Both the position numbers and the translations under genes were made by a program. Of a stretch of DNA of 38,803 nucleotides, positions 1 to 7,366 are shown one piece after another. Under the pieces are notes generated by a model. It was given only the letters and a program-made list of their open reading frames with translations. It was not told the DNA's origin and ran no database searches. Source of the stretch: Bradyrhizobium neotropicale (GTDB taxonomy: Bacteria; Pseudomonadota; Alphaproteobacteria; Rhizobiales; Xanthobacteraceae); the NCBI RefSeq assembly GCF_001641695.1, contig NZ_LSEF01000059.1, positions 1 through 38,803 on the forward strand, given 5' to 3'. How positions within the stretch are numbered: the first letter of the stretch is position 1; each line of letters begins with the position of its first letter.

Positions 1-30
1 GGGCGGATTCAACCGCTCGTCGCAACACTC
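1..30. repeat. left inverted repeat of the IS30 element
   Basis: These 30 bases are the exact reverse complement of 1394-1423. The stop codon of the transposase (TGA, positions 11-9 on the minus strand) lies inside this repeat, so the last residues of the protein are encoded by the transposon end. Confidence 0.9.
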
Positions 31-1376
31 CGTGTATCGCTCACTCGGAGCAATTCGTCGAGGGTTTCTGCCGGTGTTTTCCAGCCGAGGGTTTTGCGGG
101 GCCTTGTGTTGAGTGCAAGAGCCACGGCCTCCAGATCATCGGCATCGTGCATGCTGAGATCCGTCCCCTTTGGAAAGTACTGGCGCAGCAACCCATTCGT
201 GTTCTCGTTGGTGCCGCGCTGCCACGGGCTGTGAGGGTCGCAAAAGTAGACCTGCACGCCTGCATCGATCTTCAGACGCGCGTGCTGAGCCAGCTCAGCT
301 CCTTGATCCCAGGTTAGAGACCGCCGCAGTCGCTCGGGCATGGTGAAGATTGCGCGGGTGATGGCGTCTCGCACCGCCTCAGCGCCATGTCCGGCGAGTG
401 CAGGTCCATTCTTCACGCGAGCATCCTGTTCCTGACCGGTCATGCGCGGCAAATGCAGCAGAATGGTAAAACGGCTCGTGCGCTCCACCAAAGTGCCGAT
501 CGCGGAACTACCGAGGCCCATGATGAGGTCACCTTCCCAGTGACCCGGCACAGCTCGATCGGCAGCTTCCGCCGGACGTTGACTGATCATGATCTCGGAA
601 GGAATGAAGCTTCTGCCTTTGCGGGCGCGCGCCCTCGGCATCCGCAAGGCCCGCCCAGTGCGCAAGCAGGCCGTCAGTTCACGGCGCAAAGCTCCTCGAC
701 CCTGCACATAAAGGGCCTGATAAATTGCCTCGTGACTGATGCGCATCGTCTCATCCTCGGGAAAGTCGAGCCGAAGTCGCCGAGAAATCTGTTCCGGGCT
801 CCATGCCGTCGCCCAGCGTCGGTTTTGCCGATGCACCGCCCGGCGGCCCTTCCACACGACCTTCGGGCCAACGAGGAGCGCCCCGTCTGGCTTAGCGATC
901 ATACCGGCAAGCCTGTCCTGCACATAATCCCGCAGGGTCGGGTTGATTGCCAACTTCGCAAACTTGGGCCGTCGGGCGGACTGATCAGCATGCCATTGTG
1001 CCGTGGTCGCCCGGTACTCTGGAGCGCCATGGCGGCGCGCCACATTGCGACGGAGCTCACGGGAGATCGTGCATGGAGGCCGGCCGAGCTGACGAGCGAT
1101 GGCTCGCACCCCATGCCCCTGCGCGCGCAAGATGGCAATCTCCTCACGTTCGGCGAACGACAGGTAGCGCTCCGACCGAGGTTTGGACGATCGCGACAAA
1201 TGTGTTGGCGGCATACCGCCCGCCCTCCGGAACCAGCGTACTCCGACCGACGGCGACACCCCGGCCTCAACCGCAGCATCCCCGCTCGATCGCCCCAAGG
1301 CAATCGCAGTCCAGAACGGTCTATAATCTTCTCGTAGGACCTCTCGGGGACGATCTGTCCGCACACGCTTCTCCAT
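9..1376 (-). CDS. IS30-family transposase
   Basis: A 455-residue DDE transposase that would cut and rejoin the ends of its own element. The N-terminal third holds helix-turn-helix segments; the stretch around residues 70-110 (LSFAEREEIAILRAQG, then GRPPCTISRELRRN) is the classic IS30 DNA-binding region. The catalytic core shows the three acidic residues in their usual settings: D in GHWEGDLI, D in TWDQG and E in RGTNENTNGLLRQYFPKG. The last block is diagnostic of IS30. It is somewhat longer than the commonest family members because of extra N-terminal sequence. No frameshift or internal stop is present, so it is probably functional. Confidence 0.93.
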   Translation of the reverse strand: MEKRVRTDRPREVLREDYRPFWTAIALGRSSGDAAVEAGVSPSVGVRWFRRAGGMPPTHLSRSSKPRSERYLSFAEREEIAILRAQGHGVRAIARQLGRPPCTISRELRRNVARRHGAPEYRATTAQWHADQSARRPKFAKLAINPTLRDYVQDRLAGMIAKPDGALLVGPKVVWKGRRAVHRQNRRWATAWSPEQISRRLRLDFPEDETMRISHEAIYQALYVQGRGALRRELTACLRTGRALRMPRARARKGRSFIPSEIMISQRPAEAADRAVPGHWEGDLIMGLGSSAIGTLVERTSRFTILLHLPRMTGQEQDARVKNGPALAGHGAEAVRDAITRAIFTMPERLRRSLTWDQGAELAQHARLKIDAGVQVYFCDPHSPWQRGTNENTNGLLRQYFPKGTDLSMHDADDLEAVALALNTRPRKTLGWKTPAETLDELLRVSDTRSVATSG

Positions 1377-1393
1377 CGCAACCTCTTTTGCTC

Positions 1394-1423
1394 GAGTGTT
1401 GCGACGAGCGGTTGAATCCGCCC
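1394..1423. repeat. right inverted repeat of the IS30 element
   Basis: This is a perfect 30-bp match, in inverted orientation, to positions 1-30. It lies 17 bp upstream of the transposase start codon, so the transposase promoter probably overlaps it. Confidence 0.9.
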
Positions 1424-1474
1424 AGTACTCCGCGGCGATAGTTGGTGATACGACTGCGGCCTCTGGAATACTGG

Positions 1475-1496
1475 ATTGCCCGCCTTCGCGGGCAAT
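1475..1496. repeat. short palindromic hairpin, REP-like
   Basis: ATTGCCCG and CGGGCAAT form a perfect 8-bp stem around a 6-base loop (CCTTCG). It is embedded in an intergenic phrase of a kind common in Bradyrhizobium genomes (attribution from general knowledge). It has no T-tract, so it is not an obvious terminator. Confidence 0.5.
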
Positions 1497-1506
1497 GACA
1501 GAGCGC

Positions 1507-1584
1507 GTAGCCCGGATGAGCGCAGCGACATGCGGGATTTTGCTTTTGGCCGGTCCCGGGTTTCGCTACGCTCACCCGGGCTAC
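1507..1584. repeat. imperfect inverted repeat, REP-like element
   Basis: Positions 1507-1522 (GTAGCCCGGATGAGCG) pair with 1569-1584 with one mismatch, enclosing 46 bases. It looks like a dispersed intergenic repeat and sits directly upstream of the sulfurtransferase gene, whose ribosome-binding site begins about 13 bp later. Confidence 0.6.
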
Positions 1585-1606
1585 GGCTCCGCAATGTGAG
1601 GCGAGA

Positions 1607-2479
1607 ATGACCCAACCGGCATCCCTCATCACCACCGAACAACTCGCCGCCATGCTCGGCGCGCCCGACCTGCGCATCTACGATTGCACGACCTACAACG
1701 AGCCGGTGCCGCAGGGTAGCGACGTGCCGTATATCGCCGTGTCCGGCGACAAGACCTTTGCAGCCGGCCACATCCCGGGCGCCGATTTCCTCGATCTGCA
1801 AGGCGAGTTCTCCGACACTTCCGTGCGTCCGTTCTTCATGATGCCGATGACCGCCCAGCTCGAGGCTGCCTTCGGCCGCCACGGTCTGGATGCATCCAAG
1901 ACCATCGTACTCTACAGCATTGGCACCATGATGTGGGCGACGCGGTTCTGGTGGATGCTGCGTTCGCTCGGCGTCGATGCGCATGTGCTCGACGGCGGGT
2001 TCGACAAATGGAAGGCCGAGGGACGTGCGATCGAGACGGGCGCGCCGAAGGGATATCCGGCTTCCAGCCTCAAGGCCGCGCCGCGTGCCGGCTTTTTCGT
2101 CGACAAATCCGCGGTGATGGCAGGGATCGGCGATCCCGCGACTGTCATCGTCAACGCGCTCGGCCCGCAATTCCATCGCGGGCTGGAACCGAGCCGCTAT
2201 GGCCGGCCCGGTCGCGTTCCCGGCAGCGTCAACGTTCCTGCGGCCACGCTGGTCAATTCTGCCGACAAGACACTGACCACACTGGCCGATGCCGAGGCGA
2301 AGTTTGCTGCGCAAGGCGTCACGCGCGACAAGACAGTGGTCTGCTATTGCGGGGGTGGCATCTCCGCCACGATCGATCTCTTCCTGCTGACGCAGCTCGG
2401 CTATGACAAGCTCACCCTCTATGACGGCTCGATGGGAGAATGGGCGAGGGATCCGGCGCTCCCGATCGAGACGGATTGA
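1607..2479 (+). CDS. sseA: 3-mercaptopyruvate/thiosulfate sulfurtransferase (tandem rhodanese)
   Basis: A 290-residue two-domain rhodanese that moves sulfane sulfur from mercaptopyruvate or thiosulfate to a thiol acceptor or cyanide. The N-terminal rhodanese-like domain (about residues 10-140) is structural. The C-terminal one (about 165-285) carries the catalytic loop YCGGGISAT with the active cysteine at about residue 248. The loop CGGGIS is closer to mercaptopyruvate sulfurtransferases than to the CRKGVT loop of classical thiosulfate rhodaneses, but substrate preference cannot be settled from sequence. The ATG at 1607 has a GAGG box 7-10 bases upstream. No signal peptide is seen, so it is cytoplasmic. 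It is probably transcribed alone. Confidence 0.88.
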   Translation: MTQPASLITTEQLAAMLGAPDLRIYDCTTYNEPVPQGSDVPYIAVSGDKTFAAGHIPGADFLDLQGEFSDTSVRPFFMMPMTAQLEAAFGRHGLDASKTIVLYSIGTMMWATRFWWMLRSLGVDAHVLDGGFDKWKAEGRAIETGAPKGYPASSLKAAPRAGFFVDKSAVMAGIGDPATVIVNALGPQFHRGLEPSRYGRPGRVPGSVNVPAATLVNSADKTLTTLADAEAKFAAQGVTRDKTVVCYCGGGISATIDLFLLTQLGYDKLTLYDGSMGEWARDPALPIETD

Positions 2480-2527
2480 AGAGGGTTTGGTCGCGGCGCT
2501 GCAGTGATATGCTGCGGCAATAAAGCC

Positions 2528-2557
2528 GGGAACCTTTTCGGCGGGCGTGCATCCAAT
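2528..2557 (+). promoter_or_regulatory. ECF-type promoter in front of the sigma gene
   Basis: GGGAACC (2528-2534), 15 bases, then CATCCAAT (2550-2557). The same two blocks with exactly the same 15-base spacing recur at 3308-3337 in front of the next gene. GGAAC-type -35 boxes are typical of ECF sigma factors, so this is probably an autoregulated promoter read by the factor encoded at 2579. The start site is predicted near 2563-2566, leaving a short leader before the ATG. Confidence 0.7.
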
Positions 2558-2578
2558 GGCTAAATTGGAGACGAGTCC

Positions 2579-3289
2579 ATGAAGCCCCAACGGACCGCAA
2601 CTGGCCTACCCACTGAGGCCGGGACATCGGCAAAGACGTCCGAAGCCGAGCTGATCAACCGCGCACGGGCTCGCGACGAGGCGGCGCTGCGCCTGATCAT
2701 GCAGGCCAACAACCGCAGGCTCTATCGCCTCGCGCGCGGCATTCTGCGCAGCGACAGCGAGGCCGAGGACGTGGTGCAGGAGACCTATGTCAGGGCCTTC
2801 ACCCATCTCGATGGCTTTCGCGGCGAGTCCGGTCTTTCGACCTGGCTGTCGCGCATTGCCATCAACGAGGCGCTCGGCCGGACGAGGGGCCGGAGACCGC
2901 ATGTGGAACTTGATGCGCTGCCAGAGGCGACCCTCAATGCCGAGATCATCCAGTTTCCCCTTTCCTCCGCTTCAGCCGATCCGGAAAAGTCCATGGCCCA
3001 ACGTGAGATCCAGCGCGTCGTCGAGCACGCCGTCGATGAATTGCCGGAAGCCTTCCGCATGGTCTTCATCGCACGCGTGATGGAGGGAATGAATGTGGAG
3101 GAGACGGCCGATTTGCTCGGCGTCAAGCCCGAGACGGTGAAGACGCGGCTGCACCGCGCCCGCACCATGCTGCGCGAGAACGTCGAGAAGAAGATCGGCC
3201 CGGTGATGATGGACGCGTTTCCGTTTGCCGGTCAGCGCTGCGAGCGCCTGACCGAGGCCGTGCTGAGACGGCTCGGCCTCGGCCTCTAG
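2579..3289 (+). CDS. ECF-type RNA polymerase sigma factor
   Basis: A 236-residue sigma-70 family protein with only regions 2 and 4. Region 2 spans about residues 40-105 (LYRLARGILRSDSEAEDVVQ, then TWLSRIAINEALGR). Region 4 spans about 145-200 (LPEAFRMVFIARVMEGM, then LLGVKPETVKTRLHRARTML). A C-terminal tail of about 30 residues after region 4 contains FPFAGQRCERLTEAVLRRL, a cysteine-bearing extension resembling tails in some rhizobial ECF factors. No anti-sigma gene lies beside it, which suggests control by transcription or by the tail itself. The ATG at 2579 follows a GGAG box. The gene shares a promoter pattern with the downstream DUF4142/cupredoxin pair, its likely targets. Confidence 0.9.
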   Translation: MKPQRTATGLPTEAGTSAKTSEAELINRARARDEAALRLIMQANNRRLYRLARGILRSDSEAEDVVQETYVRAFTHLDGFRGESGLSTWLSRIAINEALGRTRGRRPHVELDALPEATLNAEIIQFPLSSASADPEKSMAQREIQRVVEHAVDELPEAFRMVFIARVMEGMNVEETADLLGVKPETVKTRLHRARTMLRENVEKKIGPVMMDAFPFAGQRCERLTEAVLRRLGLGL

Positions 3290-3307
3290 ATCGGACCTCG
3301 CTTTTTC

Positions 3308-3337
3308 GGGAACCTCGGCTGCGAATGACCATCCAAT
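3308..3337 (+). promoter_or_regulatory. ECF-type promoter for the DUF4142/cupredoxin pair
   Basis: GGGAACC (3308-3314), 15 bases, then CATCCAAT (3330-3337): the same boxes and spacing as at 2528-2557. A start near 3344 would fall after the GTG at 3342, which supports the downstream ATG at 3387 as the real start of the DUF4142 gene. Confidence 0.7.
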
Positions 3338-3386
3338 CCCTGTGAAGAAACGCGCCGGGAAAGCCGGCGCCACAGGAGTGTTAGAC

Positions 3387-3908
3387 ATGTTCATCCGATG
3401 GAGCGCGGCGGTCGCCACGATCGCCCTACTGATCAGCCCTGCGCTGGCGCAAGGCGCAAAGCCGACCGATCCGCAGATCGCGCATATCGCCTACACGGCA
3501 GGCGTGATCGACATCAACGCTGCCAAGCAGGCGCTGAAGAAGGCCAAGAGCAAGGACGTGAAGGCGTTCGCGGAAGACATGGTGCGCGACCACGAAGCGG
3601 TCAACAAGCAGGCGCTCGCGCTGGTCAAGACGCTCAACGTGAAGCCTGAAGACAACGACACCAGCCGCACGCTGTCGAAGCAGGCGAGCGACAAGCTTGC
3701 CGAACTCGGCAAGCTGAACGGCGCGGCCTTCGACAAGGCCTATGTCGAGAACGAGGTCGCCTATCACAAGACCGTCAACAGCGCGCTGGAGACACAGCTC
3801 ATTCCCGCCGCCAACAATGCGGAGCTCAAGGGCCTGTTGCAGACGGGCTTGAAGATATTCCAGGGGCACGAGCAGCACGCCGAGCACGTCGCGGCGGAGC
3901 TGAAATAG
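3387..3908 (+). CDS. DUF4142-type exported protein
   Basis: 173 residues starting at the ATG at 3387, preceded by GGAG about 10 bases upstream. Residues 1-20 form a signal peptide (MFIRWSAAVATIALLISPA, cleavage after ALAQ or nearby). The mature part is an all-helical DUF4142 domain (about 30-165) of the ferritin-like type, rich in lysine and alanine, with HIAYTAGVIDINAAKQA and the MVRDHEAVNKQ helix typical of the family. Biochemical function of DUF4142 is unknown; members are often linked to envelope or oxidative stress. It is preceded by an ECF promoter identical in pattern to that of the sigma gene and followed 10 bp later by the cupredoxin gene, so the two probably form an operon. Confidence 0.85.
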   Translation: MFIRWSAAVATIALLISPALAQGAKPTDPQIAHIAYTAGVIDINAAKQALKKAKSKDVKAFAEDMVRDHEAVNKQALALVKTLNVKPEDNDTSRTLSKQASDKLAELGKLNGAAFDKAYVENEVAYHKTVNSALETQLIPAANNAELKGLLQTGLKIFQGHEQHAEHVAAELK

Positions 3909-3918
3909 GGAGCGCGCG

Positions 3919-4239
3919 ATGAAGCCGGGGCGATTTCCTTCGATTGCGCTTGCGGTCGCGTTCCTGTCGATGGTCGTCCCGGCGCACGCCGGGACCGTTC
4001 AGATCGTGATGGAAAATCTCGTGATATCGCCGGCTGAGGTGTCCGCGAAGGTCGGCGATACCATATCGTGGATCAACAACGACGTCTTTGTCCACACTGC
4101 CACTGCGAAGAACGGGGACTTTGACGTGACTCTGCCGCCTAAGAAATCGGCGACATTCATCGTGAAGAAGGCGGGAACTTTCGATTATTACTGCCGCTAT
4201 CATCCCAACATGAAAGCGACTCTCAAGGTCGAGCCGTGA
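3919..4239 (+). CDS. small periplasmic cupredoxin (amicyanin/plastocyanin-like)
   Basis: 106 residues with a signal peptide ending at about residue 24 (PAHA). The mature domain of about 80 residues has a complete type-1 copper site: His59 (FVHTAT), Cys92, His95 and Met98 in YCRYHPNM. It would be a blue-copper electron carrier or copper-binding stress protein in the periplasm. It starts 10 bp after the DUF4142 stop with GGGAG before the ATG, so it is probably co-transcribed from the ECF promoter at 3308. Its redox partner is not visible in the window. Confidence 0.88.
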   Translation: MKPGRFPSIALAVAFLSMVVPAHAGTVQIVMENLVISPAEVSAKVGDTISWINNDVFVHTATAKNGDFDVTLPPKKSATFIVKKAGTFDYYCRYHPNMKATLKVEP

Positions 4240-4381
4240 CGAACAGGCGATTCGCGTTCCCGGTCGTATCGGGAAAACCTACCGGCCGGCTCCAGACTAA
4301 TGCTTATCTGCGGAAGGCCGCTTCCGTGCGATAAAGGCAGCGGACTTCGCGACCTCCCGCAAAGTCATTCATCCGATGACT

Positions 4382-4410
4382 GGCCCCGTCCGTGTGGCGG
4401 GGTCATTTTT
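4382..4410 (+). terminator. probable intrinsic terminator
   Basis: GGCCCCG and CGGGGTC form a 7-bp stem (one G-T pair) around a 9-base loop, followed by ATTTTT. It lies between the cupredoxin gene and the convergent small gene at 4419. Confidence 0.55.
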
Positions 4411-4418
4411 GAGCGGGC

Positions 4419-4685
4419 TTACTGCCGGGCTATTCCGACTGAGAATTCGCCGTTGCGCACGCGGCCGGGCAGGCCCTCGACGAATTTCGCCACGGCGTCC
4501 TCGCCATAGGTGCCGACGAGTTCCGCGAACGCCGCGAACAGGCTCGCCTGCGCCAGGCAATCGCCGTCGACGCCGTCATGGCGTGCCTCGGCCCAGGCCT
4601 CATTGAGATAGCTGAGCGCAGCCTGTTTCTGCTCGTGATCGGGCAGCGGCGCGCGGTCGGGGGCGTAGGAAATCGGCTGGCTCAT
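4419..4685 (-). CDS. small uncharacterised protein
   Basis: 88 residues from the ATG at 4685. An in-frame ATG at 4745 is less likely because the added residues are atypical. The protein is acidic and helical, with no signal peptide or membrane segment (core LSYLNEAWAEARHDGVDGD and FAAFAELVGTYGEDAVAKF). I do not recognise a named family. The 306 bases on its upstream side hold only a palindromic repeat and possible promoter DNA. Codon usage matches its neighbours, so the frame is credible, but function is unknown. Confidence 0.65.
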   Translation of the reverse strand: MSQPISYAPDRAPLPDHEQKQAALSYLNEAWAEARHDGVDGDCLAQASLFAAFAELVGTYGEDAVAKFVEGLPGRVRNGEFSVGIARQ

Positions 4686-4877
4686 GAAACTCGACAAGGC
4701 TTGAGGCGCGATCCACGGCGATGCGCTGTACGAGAGGTGTAGCACGCGTATTAACGCCGCCTAGGCCACATCTTTAGGAAAGGTTAATGGCGGTGGACAA
4801 AGACGGCGTCGTTGTTCCCCGGCGGCTTCGTCCCAACGCTCGAGGCTCGTGGTGAGGACGCGGGTCAACCACTCTCG

Positions 4878-4983
4878 TCATTCCGGGACGTTCCGTCAGG
4901 CGCGAGCCCGGAATCCATCGCACGGCGGTTTCTATGGCCCGATGGATTCCGGGCTCGCGACTTTCGTCGCGCCCCGAAGTGAC
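4878..4983. repeat. large palindromic intergenic repeat
   Basis: A perfect 20-bp inverted repeat (4901-4920 with 4940-4959) encloses 19 bases. It is flanked by looser inverted sequence (TCATTCCGGGACG on the left, CGCCCCGAAGTGACG on the right). It has the look of the dispersed repeats common in Bradyrhizobium intergenic DNA. The remaining bases from 4686 to 4877 show no gene. Confidence 0.75.
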
Positions 4984-4991
4984 GGCGGACC

Positions 4992-5369
4992 TCAGTTCGC
5001 GTAACGCGCGGTGAGGTCGCGCGAGATCTTCGAGCCTTCCTCGATGTAGCGGCGGATCGCGACGGTGGCCGCCGGGGTGCAGCTCCGGTAGGTCTGCTGA
5101 AAGCCGTTATAGCCGCGGTTGAAGCCGGCGATCATGCGGGTGCGGCGCTCGCCGGAGGGGGTTTCGGCGTCGATCAGCGCCTGCATCTCGTTGCGCCATT
5201 TGTTGCCCTCATTGGCCCCGCAGATGCCGCGCAGGTAATGCAGCCCGCCGAGGATCTCGGCCAGCCGCTGCAAATCGGCGTCGAACGGCGCTGCCACGTC
5301 CTGGGCCCGGGCAGGCGCCCCGGCGCAGGCGAGAATCAGGGCAAAAACGGCCAGAAATCGCGTGGACAT
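4992..5369 (-). CDS. TIGR02301-like exported protein
   Basis: 125 residues from the ATG at 5369, beginning with a clear signal peptide (MSTRFLAVFALILACAGA, cleavage after ARA). The mature part fits the alphaproteobacterial TIGR02301 family, with LAEILGGLHYLRGICG, WRNEM and FNRGYNGFQQTYRSCT; the two cysteines could form a disulfide in the periplasm. The family has no established function. An in-frame ATG at 5405 would put 12 residues before the signal peptide and is rejected. Confidence 0.82.
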   Translation of the reverse strand: MSTRFLAVFALILACAGAPARAQDVAAPFDADLQRLAEILGGLHYLRGICGANEGNKWRNEMQALIDAETPSGERRTRMIAGFNRGYNGFQQTYRSCTPAATVAIRRYIEEGSKISRDLTARYAN

Positions 5370-5482
5370 CGGCCGGTGTATGCCCCCTCCCGACGGTGGA
5401 CGCAAGGCGCGGTGAGGGGCGCAGTGAACGCGCCCTCCCTCCCCCGCAAGCTGGAGAGGTGCAGCGGAGCTCGCGGACGGGT

Positions 5483-5917
5483 TTATGAGCCGACCAGCCG
5501 TGCCGCCGCCTGGATGACCTCCTCCAGGCCCCCCGTCAGCTTGAGGTCGCCGAGGCCGGCAAGGGCGTCGGGAGCGATCCAGCGGTAATCGTCGAGTTCC
5601 TCGTTCAGACGCGGTTCCCTGGCGATCCAGCGGGCAGCAAAGGACATGATGAGGTAATGGCCGGCCCCGCCTGTGGACGGAAGCACCTCGCGCCAGCCGG
5701 CAAGGCCTATGATCTCGATATCGAGCCCGGTCTCTTCGTCGACCTCGCGCTCAAGCGCCTTGTGCAGCGATTCGCCGAACTCGACCCGGCCGCCCGGCAG
5801 CGAATAGAACCCTTTTGCCGGCGAGCGGGCACGGCGGGTCAGAAGCACCTTGCCGCCGCGGAAGATTGCGGCGCTGACCGCGAGCTGGGGATGGGTGGGC
5901 TGCACGGTGCCGGTCAC
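5483..5917 (-). CDS. NUDIX hydrolase
   Basis: About 144 residues forming one NUDIX domain that would hydrolyse a nucleoside diphosphate linked to another group. The signature is complete: GRVEFGESLHKALEREVDEE followed by TGL, with the magnesium-binding glutamates. The start is uncertain. The ATG at 5965 would overlap the upstream gene by 44 bases, whereas the GTG at 5917 falls just after that gene's stop and leaves the conserved AVSAAIFRGGKVLLTRR strand near the N-terminus. It is likely co-transcribed with the gene at 5922. The substrate cannot be told. Confidence 0.85.
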   Translation of the reverse strand: MTGTVQPTHPQLAVSAAIFRGGKVLLTRRARSPAKGFYSLPGGRVEFGESLHKALEREVDEETGLDIEIIGLAGWREVLPSTGGAGHYLIMSFAARWIAREPRLNEELDDYRWIAPDALAGLGDLKLTGGLEEVIQAAARLVGS

Positions 5918-5921
5918 GACT

Positions 5922-6422
5922 TTAGTTCGCCATGATGGTGTCGACGTCGGCTTCCGCGCCGCCATTGATGATGCCGCCGCAGGCGGCGATCAGTGGCTTG
6001 ACCCAGAGGGAGGCCTGCTCGGCGAGGCGGACGCGGGTGGTGTCCTTCTCGACCTCGCGCATGGCCGAGCCGACCGCGGTCAGGATCGAGGTCATGGTGT
6101 CGGTGATGTGGTCGAACTGCGCGCGCACGGACGGATCGGCCTTCTCATAGGCTTCGATCGCGAGATCGCGCGCCTTGAAGTTCGAGGCGGTGAAATGCTC
6201 GGCATAGGACAGCGGCGTCCAGGTCAAAAAATCGTCCGCGCATTCCGGCATGTCCGGGACCATTTCGAGCAGCATCACGGCTTCATTGAAATGGTTCAGA
6301 TAGTCGGTGGCAAGCCCGGTCCGCGGGTTGATGTTGGCCACGCGCAGACGCTCGGCCCAGGCCGCAGCCTCGGGGCCCGTCTGTACATGCGTCCGCGCGG
6401 GTGCTGAGACCGTTGAGCTCAT
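5922..6422 (-). CDS. conserved hypothetical protein
   Basis: 166 residues, mostly helical, soluble, with no signal peptide. It has notable runs GLATDYLNHFNEAVMLLEM and PLSYAEHFTASNFKARDLAI and a glycine-rich end (ACGGIINGGAEADVDTIM). It resembles proteins annotated as hypothetical in rhizobia; I know no assigned function. It lies upstream of the NUDIX gene with 4 bp between its stop and the preferred NUDIX start, so the pair is probably an operon, and is divergent from the SRAP gene at 6486 across 63 bp. Confidence 0.75.
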   Translation of the reverse strand: MSSTVSAPARTHVQTGPEAAAWAERLRVANINPRTGLATDYLNHFNEAVMLLEMVPDMPECADDFLTWTPLSYAEHFTASNFKARDLAIEAYEKADPSVRAQFDHITDTMTSILTAVGSAMREVEKDTTRVRLAEQASLWVKPLIAACGGIINGGAEADVDTIMAN

Positions 6423-6485
6423 CGGCCGCAGTGTTAACGTTCGGGGTTAAAAGGACCTGAACGGAACCTATATAGGCCTCCAAGG

Positions 6486-7244
6486 ATGTGCGGACGTTTC
6501 GTCATAACTTCGGCCCCCGCGGCTTTGCGGCAACTTTTCGGCTATATCGAGCAGCCGAATTTCCCGCCTCGGTACAATGTCGCGCCGACACAACCGATTC
6601 CCGTCGTGCTGGTCGAGAACGGCGCGCGTCACTTCCGCCTGATGCGCTGGGGCCTGTTGCCGAGCTGGGTCAAGGATCCCCGGGGATTTACGCTCCTGAT
6701 CAATGCCCGCTCCGAGACGGTGCTGGAAAAGCCCGCCTTCAAGAACGCGATTCGCAGGCGGCGCGGCCTGATCCCGGCCGACGGCTATTACGAGTGGAAG
6801 GCCGTCGAGGGCCGCAAGCAGCCCTTCTTCATTCACCGCGCCGATGGCGAGCCGCTCGGTTTTGCCGCGGTGTTCGAGACTTGGGTCGGGCCGAATGGCG
6901 AGGAGCTCGACACGGTCGCGATCGTCACGGCGGCGGCGAGCGAGGATCTCGCCACGCTGCACGACCGCGTGCCCGTGACGATCAGCCCGCGCGACTTCGA
7001 GCGCTGGCTGGATAGTCGCGGCGACGAGATCGACACGGTGCTGCCGCTGATGGCGGCCCCGCGCATCGGCGAATTCGCCTGGCACCCGGTCTCCGCCCGC
7101 GTCAACCGCGTCGCCAATGACGACGCGCAACTCGTGCTGCCGATCAGCGCCGAAGAAATGGAAGCGGAGGCGCCGAAGCCGAAGAAGATGGCGCGAAAAG
7201 CCGCGGCCACGTCGGCGGACGACGGGCAGGGCTCGTTGTTTTAG
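6486..7244 (+). CDS. SRAP/YedK-HMCES-type abasic-site protein
   Basis: 252 residues of the SOS response-associated peptidase family. These proteins use Cys2, exposed after methionine removal, to crosslink to abasic sites in single-stranded DNA and protect forks. The start MCGRFVITS, the motif RYNVAPTQ, the glutamate in DGYYEWK and the histidine in TLHDRVPVTI are the conserved active-site elements. The usual LHDRMP appears here as LHDRVP. The last 30 residues are a basic, lysine- and alanine-rich tail. The ATG at 6486 is fixed by the need for Cys2 and has AAGG just upstream. No clear LexA box was seen in the 63-bp gap. Confidence 0.92.
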   Translation: MCGRFVITSAPAALRQLFGYIEQPNFPPRYNVAPTQPIPVVLVENGARHFRLMRWGLLPSWVKDPRGFTLLINARSETVLEKPAFKNAIRRRRGLIPADGYYEWKAVEGRKQPFFIHRADGEPLGFAAVFETWVGPNGEELDTVAIVTAAASEDLATLHDRVPVTISPRDFERWLDSRGDEIDTVLPLMAAPRIGEFAWHPVSARVNRVANDDAQLVLPISAEEMEAEAPKPKKMARKAAATSADDGQGSLF

Positions 7245-7295
7245 GCGAGCTGTTGCCGTTCACGCCGCTGTTGCGCGCCGGACAAGCGGAGAAAT

Positions 7296-7328
7296 GGTGG
7301 GCATGGCGCGTTGCGCCTTTTGCCCACC
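7296..7328. repeat. intergenic inverted repeat
   Basis: GGTGGGCA (7296-7303) and TGCCCACC (7321-7328) form a perfect 8-bp stem with a 17-base loop that itself contains GGCGCG..GCGCC. It lies between convergent genes and may act as a terminator or be a dispersed repeat; the bases that follow are not T-rich. Confidence 0.5.
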
Positions 7329-7366
7329 CTGCGACTGAAAATAATCGTTGTCAGGACAATGCAGGA

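Larger units (their letters stand above)
1..1423 (-). mobile_element. IS30-family insertion sequence, complete
   Basis: A single transposase gene fills the element. It is bounded by perfect 30-bp inverted repeats at 1-30 and 1394-1423. The window begins exactly at the outer base of the left repeat, so the left flank and any target-site duplication cannot be seen, and the left repeat might extend further out. The transposase is intact, so the copy may be active. The right end lies about 180 bp upstream of the sulfurtransferase gene, within intergenic repeat DNA. Confidence 0.9.

Noticed and set aside
899..2590. A 563-codon open frame on the minus strand
   Set aside because: It runs antisense to sseA and part of the transposase with no domain; high GC gives long shadow frames.
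3342..3386. GTG at 3342 as the start of the DUF4142 gene
   Set aside because: It lies at or before the predicted transcription start and would put 15 residues before the signal peptide.
6423..6485. LexA box before the SRAP gene
   Set aside because: GTTC/GAAC fragments are present but not at the GTTC-N7-GTTC spacing used in alphaproteobacteria.
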